A DNA stretch of 64,000 nucleotides from Robertmurraya korlensis (GTDB taxonomy: Bacteria; Bacillota; Bacilli; Bacillales; Cytobacillaceae), in contig NZ_JAMBNS010000009.1 of the NCBI RefSeq assembly GCF_023715225.1, forward strand, positions 186,001 through 250,000. The letters run 5' to 3'. Within the stretch, counting starts at the first letter, position 1. Each line of letters opens with the position of its first letter. Shown piece after piece: positions 8,109 to 18,009 of the stretch. A program made the position numbers and the translations under genes. The notes beneath the pieces were generated by a model that was given only the letters and a program-made list of their open reading frames with translations, had not been told where the DNA came from and did not search any database.

Positions 8109-9620
8109 ATGAAAAATTTTGTTAGAATTTTTTTATTTATTACTGTTTTAGCTATTCTTTATTTTCTTCTCCAAGGAAAAGTGTACGAAGGTTTATTCCG
8201 ATATATTAGTATTCTGACTACATTATCGGTAATTTTTATTGGTGCAGTCATATTTTTCGAAAATAGACATCCTACACAAACATTAACATGGTTAATCGTA
8301 CTAGGAAGTTTTCCGTTAGTAGGTTTCTTTTTTTATTTGCTGTTTGGTAGGAATCATAGGAAGGAAAGAATGTTTCGTCGTAAATTTTTCCTGGACCAAC
8401 AAAATTACTTAAAATACGAACGTGGAAAAGATCCTATTAGTGAAGAAAAGATAAAAGTACTGGGGGAAGATCAACAAAGGTTATTCCATTTGGCTCACCG
8501 TATAGGCCATAGTCCGATTTCATTTGCCACATCCACTAAGGTGTTATCGAATGGTGAATCCACCTTTTATGAAATAATAGAAGAGCTTAAAAAGGCTATG
8601 CATCACATTCATTTGGAATATTACATTGTTCGCCACGATGAAATTGGACAACAAATAAAAAATCTATTGATCCATAAGGTGAAAGAAGGGGTGAAAGTTC
8701 GTTTTCTATACGACGCTGTGGGATCGTGGAAGTTGCCGAGCATATACATAGAAGAGCTTAAAGAAGCTGGTGTGGAGGTCGTTCCATTTGGTCCGGTCCG
8801 TATCCCATTCTTGAATAGTAAATTTAATTTTAGAAACCATCGAAAAATTATTGTTATAGACGGTAATGTAGGGTTTGTTGGAGGGTTAAATATTGGTGAT
8901 GAATATTTAGGTCGTAATGATTCCTTTGGATTTTGGAGAGATACACATTTACTTGTAAAAGGAGAAGCGGTAAGAACGTTACAGTTAATTTTCCTACAAG
9001 ATTGGTACTATATGACGAATCAAAGCTTTCTTAATTCTGAATACCTTTCACCTGTTCTTGAGGAGAACATTCACGGTGGTGTTCAGTTAATTGCTGGAGG
9101 GCCAGACAATGAACATAGTGTGATAAAGACGATTTTTTTTGCTATGATTACGTCTGCAAAGGAATCTGTTTGGATTGCTTCTCCCTATTTCATTCCAGAT
9201 GAAGATATTTTTTCAGCAATTAAAGTAGCTGCACTGAGTGGTATAGATGTGCGTATTCTAGTACCATATAAACCAGATAAACGAATTGTTTTTCATGCTT
9301 CCCGTTCCTATTTTCCAGAGCTCTTGGAGGCTGGAGTCAAAGTGTATGAATACGAAAAAGGATTTATGCATAGTAAAATATTAATTATCGATAAGAAGAT
9401 TGCTTCAATTGGTACATCGAATATGGATATGAGGAGTTTTCATTTAAACTTTGAAGTAAATGCCTTTTTATACGGAACAAGAAGTGTTGAAATGTTAGTT
9501 CATGAATATGAAAGTGATATTACTTTCTCTAGGCAAATTAATCTTGCTCAATTTACAAAGCGTCATTTTGGTTTAAAACTGTTAGAATCTACATCGAGAC
9601 TATTATCTCCACTTTTATAG
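8109..9620 (+). CDS. cls: Cardiolipin synthase
   Basis: 503-residue phospholipase D-superfamily membrane enzyme that condenses two phosphatidylglycerol molecules. Two N-terminal membrane segments (about residues 5-25 and 35-80) precede two HKD motifs: NHRKIIVIDGNVGFVGG and MHSKILIIDKKIASIGTSN. Length matches bacterial Cls. The ATG is preceded by GAGGGGG. It stands alone between two terminators. A cls gene between mecA and coiA is seen in other Bacillus species though not in B. subtilis. Confidence 0.95.
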   Translation: MKNFVRIFLFITVLAILYFLLQGKVYEGLFRYISILTTLSVIFIGAVIFFENRHPTQTLTWLIVLGSFPLVGFFFYLLFGRNHRKERMFRRKFFLDQQNYLKYERGKDPISEEKIKVLGEDQQRLFHLAHRIGHSPISFATSTKVLSNGESTFYEIIEELKKAMHHIHLEYYIVRHDEIGQQIKNLLIHKVKEGVKVRFLYDAVGSWKLPSIYIEELKEAGVEVVPFGPVRIPFLNSKFNFRNHRKIIVIDGNVGFVGGLNIGDEYLGRNDSFGFWRDTHLLVKGEAVRTLQLIFLQDWYYMTNQSFLNSEYLSPVLEENIHGGVQLIAGGPDNEHSVIKTIFFAMITSAKESVWIASPYFIPDEDIFSAIKVAALSGIDVRILVPYKPDKRIVFHASRSYFPELLEAGVKVYEYEKGFMHSKILIIDKKIASIGTSNMDMRSFHLNFEVNAFLYGTRSVEMLVHEYESDITFSRQINLAQFTKRHFGLKLLESTSRLLSPLL

Positions 9621-9621
9621 T

Positions 9622-9657
9622 AAAACTCCTAGCCGAAAACAGCTAGGAGTTTTTTTA
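9622..9657 (+). terminator. Terminator of cls
   Basis: AAAACTCCTAGC / GCTAGGAGTTTT stem with an 8-base loop and seven T. Confidence 0.92.
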
Positions 9658-9713
9658 AAGGAGGAATATACGAGTAAGGAAGAGAATTCATTAAGTAGAA
9701 AGGAGATGATTCA

Positions 9714-10904
9714 TTGTTAACGGCTAAAAATCAATGGGGAGAGACTGTTTATATTGGTGATTTGATCAAGAAGGAGGGTGTACATCGATTAAGGGATAAC
9801 CATTATTTTTGTCCGTTATGTAAGGGGAAAGTAATTGTTAAGCTTGGCGTACAACGAATCAGTCACTTTGCTCATGTTCATTTATCCCCTCTATGTGTTG
9901 AATACGACCGAGAATCTATGTATCATATGCAAGCAAAAATGCAGCTCTTTAAATGGCTTGAAACTGAATGTTCAAAAGTGGAATTGGAAGTATTTCTACC
10001 TGATATCAGGCAAAGACCAGATCTTATGTTTACGTTCCAAGGGAACACATACTGTGTTGAATATCAATGTTCCCTGATTTCTAAGGAGATATTTGAAAAG
10101 CGGACTAATGGGTACTTATCGAGTGGTTTGATACCTTTATGGATCCTAGGTGCAAATAGAGTTCCTCGAAAACAAACCAATCTAATTTCTCTACCAAAAT
10201 TTCAATCCTTGTTTATTAAGAAAAATAATACAGGAGGGTGGTATTTACCATCATATTGTCCTAAACTGAAGAGCTTTATCTCAATAACGAATTTGCACCC
10301 GCTATCTCCACATACGATGCAATGCGACTACAATGTCATTCCTCAATCTCAACTACACTTACCTCAATGGTTAAATCCAATTTTTCATAACACCTTTTAT
10401 GTTTCTAACTGGCGTAAAGGAATTCAACAGGTAAAAGACAATATTATTCGTTTTCAGACACACTATCTTTTCTTGCAGGAGCTGTACAGAAATCAACTTC
10501 ACCTCTATCTCCTCCCGCCCTATGTTGGTGTACCACTAAAAGACAATCTATTACTCGAAACTTCCCCAATCATTTGGCAAATGTATGTTTTATTAGATAA
10601 TCTATTTTTGAAAGAGGTAGGGAGCATCCTTACAAAAGAGATCGTGTATAAACGATTAACCAAGCGGATAAATAGGAACCATATTGAAGTTAGAAACCAT
10701 GTAAAGCCAAGTGTTGATCAACTTTTGACACTAATTAGAGAGTATTTGTTTCTGCTAACAAAGTGCCAAGTCCTCAAAGAAATCAATCCTAATGTATACA
10801 GATATGAGAACCCTTTGTCTTTTCCGGGTACTATTAGTGAAGCTAGTAGTTTTGAAGAACAATTTTATAACAATATTACGAATGAAAAGATCGTTTGGTA
10901 TTAA
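9714..10904 (+). CDS. coiA: Competence protein CoiA
   Basis: 396 residues from a TTG start behind AAAGGAGATGATTCA. CoiA is needed for transformation, acting on incoming single-stranded DNA. The N-terminus holds a zinc-binding module (CPLCKGKV, then HFAH and a later Cys), and a restriction-endonuclease-like core follows, with RPDLMFTFQG and YCVEYQCS supplying D and ExQ residues of a PD-(D/E)xK fold. The position before pepF is conserved in Bacillus. In B. subtilis it is ComK-dependent; no clear K-box was identified here. Confidence 0.92.
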   Translation: MLTAKNQWGETVYIGDLIKKEGVHRLRDNHYFCPLCKGKVIVKLGVQRISHFAHVHLSPLCVEYDRESMYHMQAKMQLFKWLETECSKVELEVFLPDIRQRPDLMFTFQGNTYCVEYQCSLISKEIFEKRTNGYLSSGLIPLWILGANRVPRKQTNLISLPKFQSLFIKKNNTGGWYLPSYCPKLKSFISITNLHPLSPHTMQCDYNVIPQSQLHLPQWLNPIFHNTFYVSNWRKGIQQVKDNIIRFQTHYLFLQELYRNQLHLYLLPPYVGVPLKDNLLLETSPIIWQMYVLLDNLFLKEVGSILTKEIVYKRLTKRINRNHIEVRNHVKPSVDQLLTLIREYLFLLTKCQVLKEINPNVYRYENPLSFPGTISEASSFEEQFYNNITNEKIVWY

Positions 10905-11022
10905 TGAACTCACCGCTGTTAACATACACTAGGATGTAGTGGATTTTTCCTAGGTAGAAGCAGGAATTTACTAATTGGTGGCGAATACCAAAAATAGAAG
11001 TGAGTAGATTGGAGGAATAACA

Positions 11023-12840
11023 ATGGCAAATGAAACGGCAGTAAAGAAACTTCCTACTAGAAGTGAAGTTCCATTGGAGGATACATGGAAACTTGAGGAT
11101 ATTTTCCAAACTGATCAACAATGGGAAAGCGAATTTCAAGAAGTTAAACAGTTAATTCCTTCTTTGTCAAGCTATCAGGGAAAGCTTGGAGAAAATGCAG
11201 ATTCTCTATTTCAGGCTTTACAAGCACAGGACCAGTTGCTAGAGAGAATTGGTAAGCTGTATACATATGCCCATATGCGATACGATCAGGATACAACCAA
11301 TTCTTTTTATCAAGGGTTAGATGACCGTATTAAAAATCTCTACACGCAGGCAGCAAGTACACTTGCCTATATTGTTCCAGAAATACTGTCTATTGACGAA
11401 GATAAAGTAAAACAATTTCTAAATGAAAAAGAAGAATTAAAACTTTATGAGCATTCTTTAGATGAGTTAAACCTGCAAAGGCCACATGTATTATCTGCAG
11501 AACAGGAGGCCCTGCTTGCAGAAGCATCAGAAGTAATGAGTGCCTCAAGTAATACATTTGGAATGTTGAACAATGCAGATATTCAATTTCCAAGTATTAA
11601 AGATGAAAATGGAAATGAAGTGGACGTAACTCATGGTCGCTATATTCGTTTCCTTGAAAGTGCGGATCAGAGAGTTAGAAAGGATGCTTTTCAAGCGGTT
11701 TATGATACGTATGGAAAGTTTAAAAATACTTTTGCTAGTACATTAAGTGGTCAAGTGAAAAAAGACAACTTTAATGCAAGAGTACGAAAATATAGTTCAG
11801 CAAGACATGCAGCTTTAGCGGCTGATAATATTCCAGAATCTGTATATGAAAACTTAGTTAATACGGTCAATAAAAACTTACATTTGCTTCACCGCTATGT
11901 GAAACTACGGAAAAAGGTATTGAAACTTGATAAAATTCATATTTATGATCTTTACACACCGCTTGTAAAGGACGTGAAGATGGAAATTCCTTATGAAGAA
12001 GCGAAAGATCTTATTCTTAAAGGGTTAGCACCTCTTGGTGAGGATTATCTAAATGTATTAAAAGAAGGTTTTACAAACCGTTGGGTAGACATTCACGAAA
12101 ATAAAGGGAAACGAAGTGGCGCCTACTCCTCAGGTTCATATGGCACAAATCCTTATATCCTTATGAACTGGCAGGATAATGTTAATAACTTGTTTACTCT
12201 TGCTCATGAGTTTGGCCATTCGGTACACAGCTATTACACTAGAAAAGAACAACCATATGCATACGGTAGTTACTCTATTTTTGTAGCAGAGGTTGCATCT
12301 ACATGTAACGAAGCGCTATTGAATGATTATTTATTAAAGACAATTGATGATGAACAAAAACGTCTGTACTTGCTTAACCACTTTTTAGAAGGATTTAGAG
12401 GTACCGTGTTCCGCCAAACGATGTTCGCAGAATATGAGCATTTAATTCATAAAAAAGCACAAGATAATGAAGCATTAACAGCGGATCTTCTTACAAAAGA
12501 GTACTATGAACTGAATAAAAAGTACTTTGGTGAAGAAGATATAGAAATTGACGAAGAAATTGGCTTAGAATGGTCTCGAATTCCACATTTCTATTACAAT
12601 TATTATGTGTATCAGTACGCAACGGGGTATAGTGCTGCAACAGCATTGTCCAAGCAGATTTTAACAGAAGGTCAACCAGCTGTTGATCGTTATCTAGACT
12701 TTTTAAAGTCAGGTAGTTCAGATTATCCGATTGAAGTTCTGAAAAAGGCCGGAGTTGATATGACTAGTTCTAAGCCAATTGAGGAAGCATGCAAGGTATT
12801 TGAAGAGAAGTTAAATGAAATGGAAGCATTATTATCATAA
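11023..12840 (+). CDS. pepF: Oligoendopeptidase F
   Basis: 605-residue cytoplasmic M3 zinc metallopeptidase that trims short peptides. The zinc motif HEFGH (AHEFGHSVHSYY) and the downstream glutamate region (FVAEVASTCNEALL) are intact. Start ATG behind GGAGGAATAACA. Its location after coiA and next to opp genes is conserved in Bacillus, and PepF can degrade signalling peptides taken up by Opp. Confidence 0.96.
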   Translation: MANETAVKKLPTRSEVPLEDTWKLEDIFQTDQQWESEFQEVKQLIPSLSSYQGKLGENADSLFQALQAQDQLLERIGKLYTYAHMRYDQDTTNSFYQGLDDRIKNLYTQAASTLAYIVPEILSIDEDKVKQFLNEKEELKLYEHSLDELNLQRPHVLSAEQEALLAEASEVMSASSNTFGMLNNADIQFPSIKDENGNEVDVTHGRYIRFLESADQRVRKDAFQAVYDTYGKFKNTFASTLSGQVKKDNFNARVRKYSSARHAALAADNIPESVYENLVNTVNKNLHLLHRYVKLRKKVLKLDKIHIYDLYTPLVKDVKMEIPYEEAKDLILKGLAPLGEDYLNVLKEGFTNRWVDIHENKGKRSGAYSSGSYGTNPYILMNWQDNVNNLFTLAHEFGHSVHSYYTRKEQPYAYGSYSIFVAEVASTCNEALLNDYLLKTIDDEQKRLYLLNHFLEGFRGTVFRQTMFAEYEHLIHKKAQDNEALTADLLTKEYYELNKKYFGEEDIEIDEEIGLEWSRIPHFYYNYYVYQYATGYSAATALSKQILTEGQPAVDRYLDFLKSGSSDYPIEVLKKAGVDMTSSKPIEEACKVFEEKLNEMEALLS

Positions 12841-12844
12841 AAGT

Positions 12845-12878
12845 GAAGTCCCTTCCGACCAATCGGGAGGGACTTTTA
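12845..12878 (+). terminator. Terminator of pepF
   Basis: AAGTCCCTTCCG / CGGGAGGGACTT stem followed by TTTTATA; it overlaps the end of the convergent small gene. Confidence 0.88.
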
Positions 12879-13052
12879 TAAACCCTTGAATCGTTTTCGT
12901 TCATTTAAAAAGAGAACTAGGGACAATAAGGAAAGAAATAATAGGGGTGCTGTAATGATCAGAGGGAAAATATTTAATAATCCAAAAAGATTTAGTATGA
13001 AAGAAATAATAATAAATAAGACGATCATCCATAAGCCGATGGTTTGTGCCAT
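12876..13052 (-). CDS. Small membrane protein of unknown function
   Basis: 58 residues starting MAQTIGLWM at the ATG that follows AAGGAGTGATTAT; a longer frame to 13115 exists but lacks a ribosome binding site. Two hydrophobic stretches (IVLFIIISFILNLFGLL and LIITAPLLFLSLLSLVLFL) form a hairpin, with a basic tail (NERKRFKGL). B. subtilis has a small gene at the same place between pepF and spxH, but I cannot confirm homology. Confidence 0.65.
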   Translation of the reverse strand: MAQTIGLWMIVLFIIISFILNLFGLLNIFPLIITAPLLFLSLLSLVLFLNERKRFKGL

Positions 13053-13272
13053 ATAATCACTCCTTTTCCTTCTCCTTCTATATAGATATATTCGTTTGTC
13101 CCAGTAATCATTCATAGATTATGACAATATTGTGAAATAGCGAGCACAATTATTGTCGAATAATCTAATTCGTGATATATTATTGATGTGAAGTTGATCA
13201 CAAGCAAACATATACCCCTTTGTTTGACCGTGAAAAATTTCTCCCATCCCCTTTGTTCGTATTTAAATAGAG

Positions 13273-13312
13273 AAAAGGCCATTTACAAACAGACAGGTTT
13301 GTATGGCCTTTT
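13273..13312 (-). terminator. Terminator downstream of spxH
   Basis: AAAAGGCCAT...ACAAAC paired with GTTTGT...ATGGCCTTTT, one two-base bulge, with T runs on both strands. It lies 20 bases beyond the spxH stop codon on the minus strand. Confidence 0.85.
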
Positions 13313-13333
13313 CTTTTTTACATAGAATTAGCG

Positions 13334-14206
13334 CTATTCAATATAGCGCCAAAACATACCATATTTAGCTGGAACTTGTTCAACAATTTGTTTTAATTGT
13401 AGCTTTTTCATTTCTCTTTCGGCTTCATTTATAGACATATTATAAACCACTGAGATTTCCTTTGTTGCTACGAGCTTAAAGCATTTTAGAAAGCTCTCTA
13501 AAGTAGGAGGAGTACTTTTCTCGGGCTTCATTGGTAACATTTCTTCAAGTATTTGCTCATATACCTCATACGGATAATATCCGGTAATCTTAATTCCCTC
13601 GTCTTCAATATTCTCATTAAAGAAAACCAAGGTTGGGATTTCGTCCACTTCCATTTCGGACGTAATTTTCAAGTCACATTGAAAGGCTTTACCAGCCGAA
13701 TCCGAATGAATATCAAGAACAAATTCATCCACGTCTAAGCCGGTAGAACTAGCCATTTCTTTTAAAACCTCAAAGCTTGAGATGTTTTGTTTTTCTAAAA
13801 AAATACCCTCCTGTAATTTTCTTAAAAAGCGAATCCCGGCTTTTCTTCCTTGCAATTCAGCCGCTTTAATTGCTATAGAGGCTAAATGAGGAGATGAAAT
13901 AGGGTTGTCAAACCAAAGACTTCCATCACAAGACATGCCTGTTCGGCTTGCAGTTTTTTCCCATAAGTCTGCAATGTTCTCGTATTTTTGCTTTTTGCTC
14001 ATATTTAATGATGCTAGGCGGCCACTTAAAATATACTTGATTGAAAAAAAACGGCCGTATTCAATTTGTAGTTTCTTTATAATTGGCTCAAGTGCCCAGC
14101 ATTCTGGACAGAGAGGATCAATAAACATATAAATTTCAAGCGGCTTCTTCTCATTTCCACAACAATAGTAGGAGGGAGTCGTTGGTAATGTTTCTCGATT
14201 CCTCAC
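13334..14206 (-). CDS. spxH: Spx-degradation adaptor SpxH (YjbH)
   Basis: 290-residue DsbA-like thioredoxin-fold adaptor that brings Spx to ClpXP. The CPEC motif is visible in [14 protein letters not shown], and two additional N-terminal cysteines (YYCCGN) belong to the zinc-binding region described for this family. The start overlaps the end of the haemoglobin gene by 4 bases, so the two are co-translated, as in the B. subtilis yjbIH operon. Together with spx and mecA this makes the window rich in Clp-adaptor control. Confidence 0.95.
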   Translation of the reverse strand: MRNRETLPTTPSYYCCGNEKKPLEIYMFIDPLCPECWALEPIIKKLQIEYGRFFSIKYILSGRLASLNMSKKQKYENIADLWEKTASRTGMSCDGSLWFDNPISSPHLASIAIKAAELQGRKAGIRFLRKLQEGIFLEKQNISSFEVLKEMASSTGLDVDEFVLDIHSDSAGKAFQCDLKITSEMEVDEIPTLVFFNENIEDEGIKITGYYPYEVYEQILEEMLPMKPEKSTPPTLESFLKCFKLVATKEISVVYNMSINEAEREMKKLQLKQIVEQVPAKYGMFWRYIE

Positions 14207-14610
14207 GTTCTCTCACCTTTCATTTCTTCATTTTCATCAGTATTTATCATATGCTGAGCTGTTAGCACAAGTCTCGCATAAAATTCATCTCGGATAGGAC
14301 CGGATAGACCAACCTCATCCATAGCTTCTCGCATACATCCGAGCCATGCTTTAGCTCTTGTCTCTGTTATTTCAAAAGGTAAATGACGAGCTCGCATCAT
14401 CGGGTGCCCATGCTCGTTCGTGTAAAGAGTTGGTCCACCTAGGTATTGTGTCAAAAACTGCTTTTGTTTTCTCGCTGTTTCCGTTAAATCATTCGGAAAA
14501 ATGGGAGTCAGATCTGGATGTTGCCCAACTCGATGATAAAAGGCATCAACTAGCCGATGCAATGTTTCTTCACCGATCATATCAAAAGGTGTAAGCATGT
14601 TTTCGACCAT
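14203..14610 (-). CDS. yjbI: Group II truncated haemoglobin (YjbI)
   Basis: 135 residues from the ATG ([13 protein letters not shown]) that follows AAAGGAGTTTTTAAA; a frame extending to 14631 covers the Shine-Dalgarno itself and is rejected. Family features include the PHE-fold core with FxxR-like [31 protein letters not shown] (proximal histidine region) and the C-terminal WLxCMxxAM block. Such proteins bind oxygen or peroxide. Overlaps spxH by 4 bases. Confidence 0.93.
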   Translation of the reverse strand: MVENMLTPFDMIGEETLHRLVDAFYHRVGQHPDLTPIFPNDLTETARKQKQFLTQYLGGPTLYTNEHGHPMMRARHLPFEITETRAKAWLGCMREAMDEVGLSGPIRDEFYARLVLTAQHMINTDENEEMKGERT

Positions 14611-14734
14611 TTTAAAAACTCCTTTAAACATATCTTTTTTCGTTTTGCCAATTGATAGTACTATTTTATCAGTGCGGAGTTTATATCACAAACAATGTGC
14701 ATTAGGAGGTTATTTCCTATCATAAATTACTCAT

Positions 14735-14764
14735 AAAAATACCGTCTGTTTGGTAACAGACGGT
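14735..14764 (-). terminator. Terminator of the yjbK-yjbJ operon
   Basis: ACCGTCTGTT / AACAGACGGT, 10 perfect pairs and a 4-base loop, followed on the minus strand by ATTTTTATG. Confidence 0.88.
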
Positions 14765-14769
14765 GTGTA

Positions 14770-15387
14770 TTATGCTAGCAGATGACTCGTAACCTTTCTA
14801 ACATAATTTTGAGTTTCTTTAAAGGGAGGAATACCTCCGTACTTGTCCACATTTCCAGGTCCTGCATTGTATGCTGCTAAAGCTAATGTTGTATTGCCGT
14901 TATATTTATCTAGCATTTGACGTAGGTATTTGCTTCCACCAAAAATATTGTCTCTAGGGTCGAATACATTAGTCACTCCAAGTCCTTTTGCAGTAGCCGG
15001 CATTAGTTGCATTAAACCGGAAGCTCCTGCACCACTAACTGCATTGGGGTTAAAGTTAGATTCTTGTTTTATAACGGATTTGATTAAGTTTTCAGGTAAG
15101 TTGTATTTAACGGCAGCCTCTTGAATGATTGAATCAAATTCTGTTGAGCTTCCAGTACTAGAGATTTTCGTCATATTAATAGGTGGTAAAGAAGGCGTTT
15201 GGTTTAAAAGGGTGGTAGTTGGAGGAGCTCCTGTTTGCCCACTTAACTGTGAAAGAGAGTCACCTTCCTCTAACAGCATCTCATTCATTAGATCCTGAAA
15301 TATGTTTCCGGATGATGAATGAGATGAAGTATTAAAATTTTGTAATGCCTGAAGTTGAAGCATAATTTTTAGTTTATCTATATTCAT
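14770..15387 (-). CDS. yjbJ: Soluble lytic murein transglycosylase (YjbJ/CwlQ type)
   Basis: 205 residues starting MNIDKLKIM, with GAGGTG overlapping the stop codon of yjbK, so translation is probably coupled. The C-terminal half is an SLT domain: catalytic glutamate in [14 protein letters not shown], then GLMQLMPAT and [15 protein letters not shown]. No signal peptide is visible; the N-terminal half is a low-complexity Ser/Gln/Leu region. In B. subtilis the homologue CwlQ has muramidase and transglycosylase activity. Confidence 0.9.
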   Translation of the reverse strand: MNIDKLKIMLQLQALQNFNTSSHSSSGNIFQDLMNEMLLEEGDSLSQLSGQTGAPPTTTLLNQTPSLPPINMTKISSTGSSTEFDSIIQEAAVKYNLPENLIKSVIKQESNFNPNAVSGAGASGLMQLMPATAKGLGVTNVFDPRDNIFGGSKYLRQMLDKYNGNTTLALAAYNAGPGNVDKYGGIPPFKETQNYVRKVTSHLLA

Positions 15388-15395
15388 GTGACACC

Positions 15396-15977
15396 TCAAT
15401 GAAGTGAGTATTTTTGGTTGTAAAAACGTTTAATTTTATTTTCAGTAACTCGAATGGGAATGTTAAAGGATTGGAGAAGTTGTTTAAAAGTTAATTCACC
15501 CTCTACCGGATCCTCGACCTCATATTCTAGCTCATAATCTTCTTTTAATAAATATAAACTATGGTCTAGAACTAATAAACCACCTTTATATTGTAACTCA
15601 CACCGTTTCGTCGTTAAAGAACCAAAATATTGAAGCTTATTGATGGGAAAATCGTTTTTTTCTAACTGGTCCCTAACGATACCGCTTGGGAGAGAGCCAC
15701 CTTGTAACATCGAAAAGGCTACGTCCTTTGTTAATTCTTGATTTGTCTCAAGAAGACCAACCGCTAAGGGCTGTTTTAATGTAAGCTCAAAACGCCCTTC
15801 CTTTTCACGAATTCGTAAGGCACTGCCCATTTCTTTTAGTTGAAATTTCTCTGTGTCAAAATAATGGTTAATTTGCGTATCAATCATAGTTTCATTTATC
15901 GAAAATTCTGTTATCAAATGAAGGTATTCCTCTTTCGTGAGCATGTTTTTAAACTCAATTTCGATATGTTGGCTCAA
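15396..15977 (-). CDS. yjbK: CYTH-domain triphosphate-tunnel protein YjbK
   Basis: 193 residues. The CYTH signature ExExK is at residues 6-10 (IEIEFK), followed by the acid/base-rich strands [17 protein letters not shown] that line the metal-dependent phosphate tunnel. Family members are inorganic triphosphatases or adenylate cyclases; which one applies cannot be told here. It is translated together with the downstream lytic transglycosylase gene. Divergent from yjbL. Confidence 0.9.
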   Translation of the reverse strand: MSQHIEIEFKNMLTKEEYLHLITEFSINETMIDTQINHYFDTEKFQLKEMGSALRIREKEGRFELTLKQPLAVGLLETNQELTKDVAFSMLQGGSLPSGIVRDQLEKNDFPINKLQYFGSLTTKRCELQYKGGLLVLDHSLYLLKEDYELEYEVEDPVEGELTFKQLLQSFNIPIRVTENKIKRFYNQKYSLH

Positions 15978-16112
15978 GATTGTTCTTCCTTTCTCTACTC
16001 ATGCTATGTTTAATTATCGGTTGTTACGTGTTCAATTTCAATAAGTGATTGCATGAGAAGTGGATAATTCAGCCACTTATGATAAAATAGGGGGAGTGTG
16101 GAGGTATGAAAA

Positions 16113-16487
16113 ATGAGAGAAAAAATTTATGTGGAAAATGCAATCAAAAATGAAAAAAATGAAGTGATATTAATAGTAAACAATGATTTTTCTATAAAAG
16201 AGCTAAGTGCAACGGGTCAAGTGCTTGTGGATTCAAATGAATTAGCTTTTGTATACATTGTTGAAAAAGATGAAAGCTTTATGTATGTTGAGCTAACTCT
16301 CGATACATGGCCAATCTTAAAAGAAGGATTGGAGAACAATTGCAAATATAACCTTTCTAATGGTAATGAAACGATTGTGTTACCAAACCTGCGGGAAGAA
16401 TTACTGTACTTAATTGACAATATAAAAGGTAATAGCAACTATGGAGAGGAAATGGTTACAAAAGTAGAAGAGTGTTTTTGTAACTAA
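16113..16487 (+). CDS. yjbL: UPF0738 family protein YjbL
   Basis: 124 residues, matching the size and the C-terminal layout (LREELLYLIDNIKGN) of the Bacillus YjbL family, whose function is unknown. No signal or membrane segment. First gene of the plus-strand group yjbL-relQ-nadK-yjbO, with gaps of 44, 24 and 17 bases. Its place between yjbK and relQ is the same as in B. subtilis. Confidence 0.85.
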   Translation: MREKIYVENAIKNEKNEVILIVNNDFSIKELSATGQVLVDSNELAFVYIVEKDESFMYVELTLDTWPILKEGLENNCKYNLSNGNETIVLPNLREELLYLIDNIKGNSNYGEEMVTKVEECFCN

Positions 16488-16531
16488 TATCACCCACCAA
16501 TACAAAAAAATGGTCCGGATGAGGTGACTTT

Positions 16532-17170
16532 ATGAAGCACTGGGAAAAATTCTTGGCTCCCTACAATCAAGCGGTGGAAGAACTAAAGGTAAAGCTCAAA
16601 GGGATGAGACGGCAATTCGAAATGAAATCCTCTCACTCACCTATTGAATTTGTTACTGGTAGAGTAAAGCCGATCGCAAGTATCTTAGATAAAGCCAATC
16701 AAAAATCGATTCCCCTCGATAAGTTAGAGACAGAAATGCAGGATATTGCAGGCCTTCGGATGATGTGTCAATTTGTCGATGACATTAAAAGGGTTGTGGA
16801 ACTTCTTCGTCTTCGAAATGACTTTGAAATTGTTGAGGAAAGGGATTATATTTCTCATAAAAAAGCAAGTGGGTATCGTTCTTACCATGTAGTTGTTCGA
16901 TATCCTGTTCAGACAATTCAAGGGGAGAAAAAGATACTTGTTGAGATACAGATAAGAACACTCGCAATGAACTTTTGGGCAACAATTGAGCATTCCCTAA
17001 ATTATAAATATCGTGGGCAGTTTCCTGAGGATATTAGAGTAAGATTACAGAGAGCAGCAGAAGCTGCTTTTCGACTTGATGAAGAAATGTCCCTTATTCG
17101 TGGGGAAATCCAAGATGCACAAGCATTCTTTTCAAGGAAAAAAGAGCTGCATCAAGAAGGAAATAATTAA
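16532..17170 (+). CDS. relQ: Small alarmone synthetase RelQ (GTP pyrophosphokinase)
   Basis: 212 residues containing only the RelA/SpoT synthetase domain, with no hydrolase or regulatory domains, as in RelQ/SasB. Motifs: GLRMMCQFVDDI, YISHKKASGYRSYHVVVRYP, VEIQIRT and EHSLNYKY. Makes (p)ppGpp from ATP and GDP/GTP. ATG behind GATGAGGTGACTTT. It lies just ahead of NAD kinase and may be co-transcribed. Confidence 0.96.
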   Translation: MKHWEKFLAPYNQAVEELKVKLKGMRRQFEMKSSHSPIEFVTGRVKPIASILDKANQKSIPLDKLETEMQDIAGLRMMCQFVDDIKRVVELLRLRNDFEIVEERDYISHKKASGYRSYHVVVRYPVQTIQGEKKILVEIQIRTLAMNFWATIEHSLNYKYRGQFPEDIRVRLQRAAEAAFRLDEEMSLIRGEIQDAQAFFSRKKELHQEGNN

Positions 17171-17194
17171 TTATAGAAGAGAGCGAACTTGGTC

Positions 17195-17992
17195 ATGAAA
17201 TTTGCGATTACGTCAAAAGGAGACTCAAAATCTAATACGCTCATGCATAAAATGAGAACTTATTTGCAGGATTTTGAACTTATTTACGATGAGGATCAAC
17301 CAGATATTGTGATTTCAGTTGGGGGAGATGGAACGTTACTTTATGCGTTCCATCGCTATAGTAGCCGCTTAGATCGAACAGCCTTTGTTGGCGTTCACAC
17401 GGGACATCTAGGTTTTTATGCCGATTGGATCCCTGAGGAAATTGAGAAGCTTGTCATTGCAATTGCTAAAACACCTTATCAAGTCATTGAGTATCCATTA
17501 TTAGAGGTCATCGTTCGTTATCAACATGGTGGAAGAGAAACGAGATATTTGGCGTTAAATGAATCCACTGTCAAAAGTGTGGAAGGTACATTAGTGATGG
17601 ATGTTGAAATACGGGGTCAGCAGTTTGAACGCTTTCGTGGTGATGGCCTTTGTTTGTCCACTCCATCTGGAAGCACCGCGTATAATAAGGCGTTAGGTGG
17701 AGCGATTCTTCATCCATCATTACCTGCGATACAATTAGCTGAAATGGCATCAATCAATAACCGTGTGTTCCGAACAATCGGGTCCCCACTTGTTTTACCG
17801 GCTCATCATACATGTATGCTAAAACCGGTTAATGGTCCAGATTTTCAATTAACCATTGACCATTTGACTCTTCTTCATAAAGATGTAAAATCCATTCAGT
17901 TTCGAGTTGCAGATGAAAAGATCCGCTTTGCTCGTTTCCGACCATTCCCATTCTGGAAGAGAGTAAGAGATTCTTTCGTAGCGGATAACTAA
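17195..17992 (+). CDS. nadK: NAD kinase
   Basis: 265 residues from the ATG giving [10 protein letters not shown], which matches the start of B. subtilis NadF; an in-frame TTG six bases earlier is less likely. The ATP/NAD kinase motif [12 protein letters not shown] and the second conserved block [20 protein letters not shown] are intact. Phosphorylates NAD to NADP. Lies 24 bases after relQ and 17 before the pseudouridine synthase. Confidence 0.96.
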   Translation: MKFAITSKGDSKSNTLMHKMRTYLQDFELIYDEDQPDIVISVGGDGTLLYAFHRYSSRLDRTAFVGVHTGHLGFYADWIPEEIEKLVIAIAKTPYQVIEYPLLEVIVRYQHGGRETRYLALNESTVKSVEGTLVMDVEIRGQQFERFRGDGLCLSTPSGSTAYNKALGGAILHPSLPAIQLAEMASINNRVFRTIGSPLVLPAHHTCMLKPVNGPDFQLTIDHLTLLHKDVKSIQFRVADEKIRFARFRPFPFWKRVRDSFVADN

Positions 17993-18009
17993 CAAGCAGG
18001 AGACCGTAC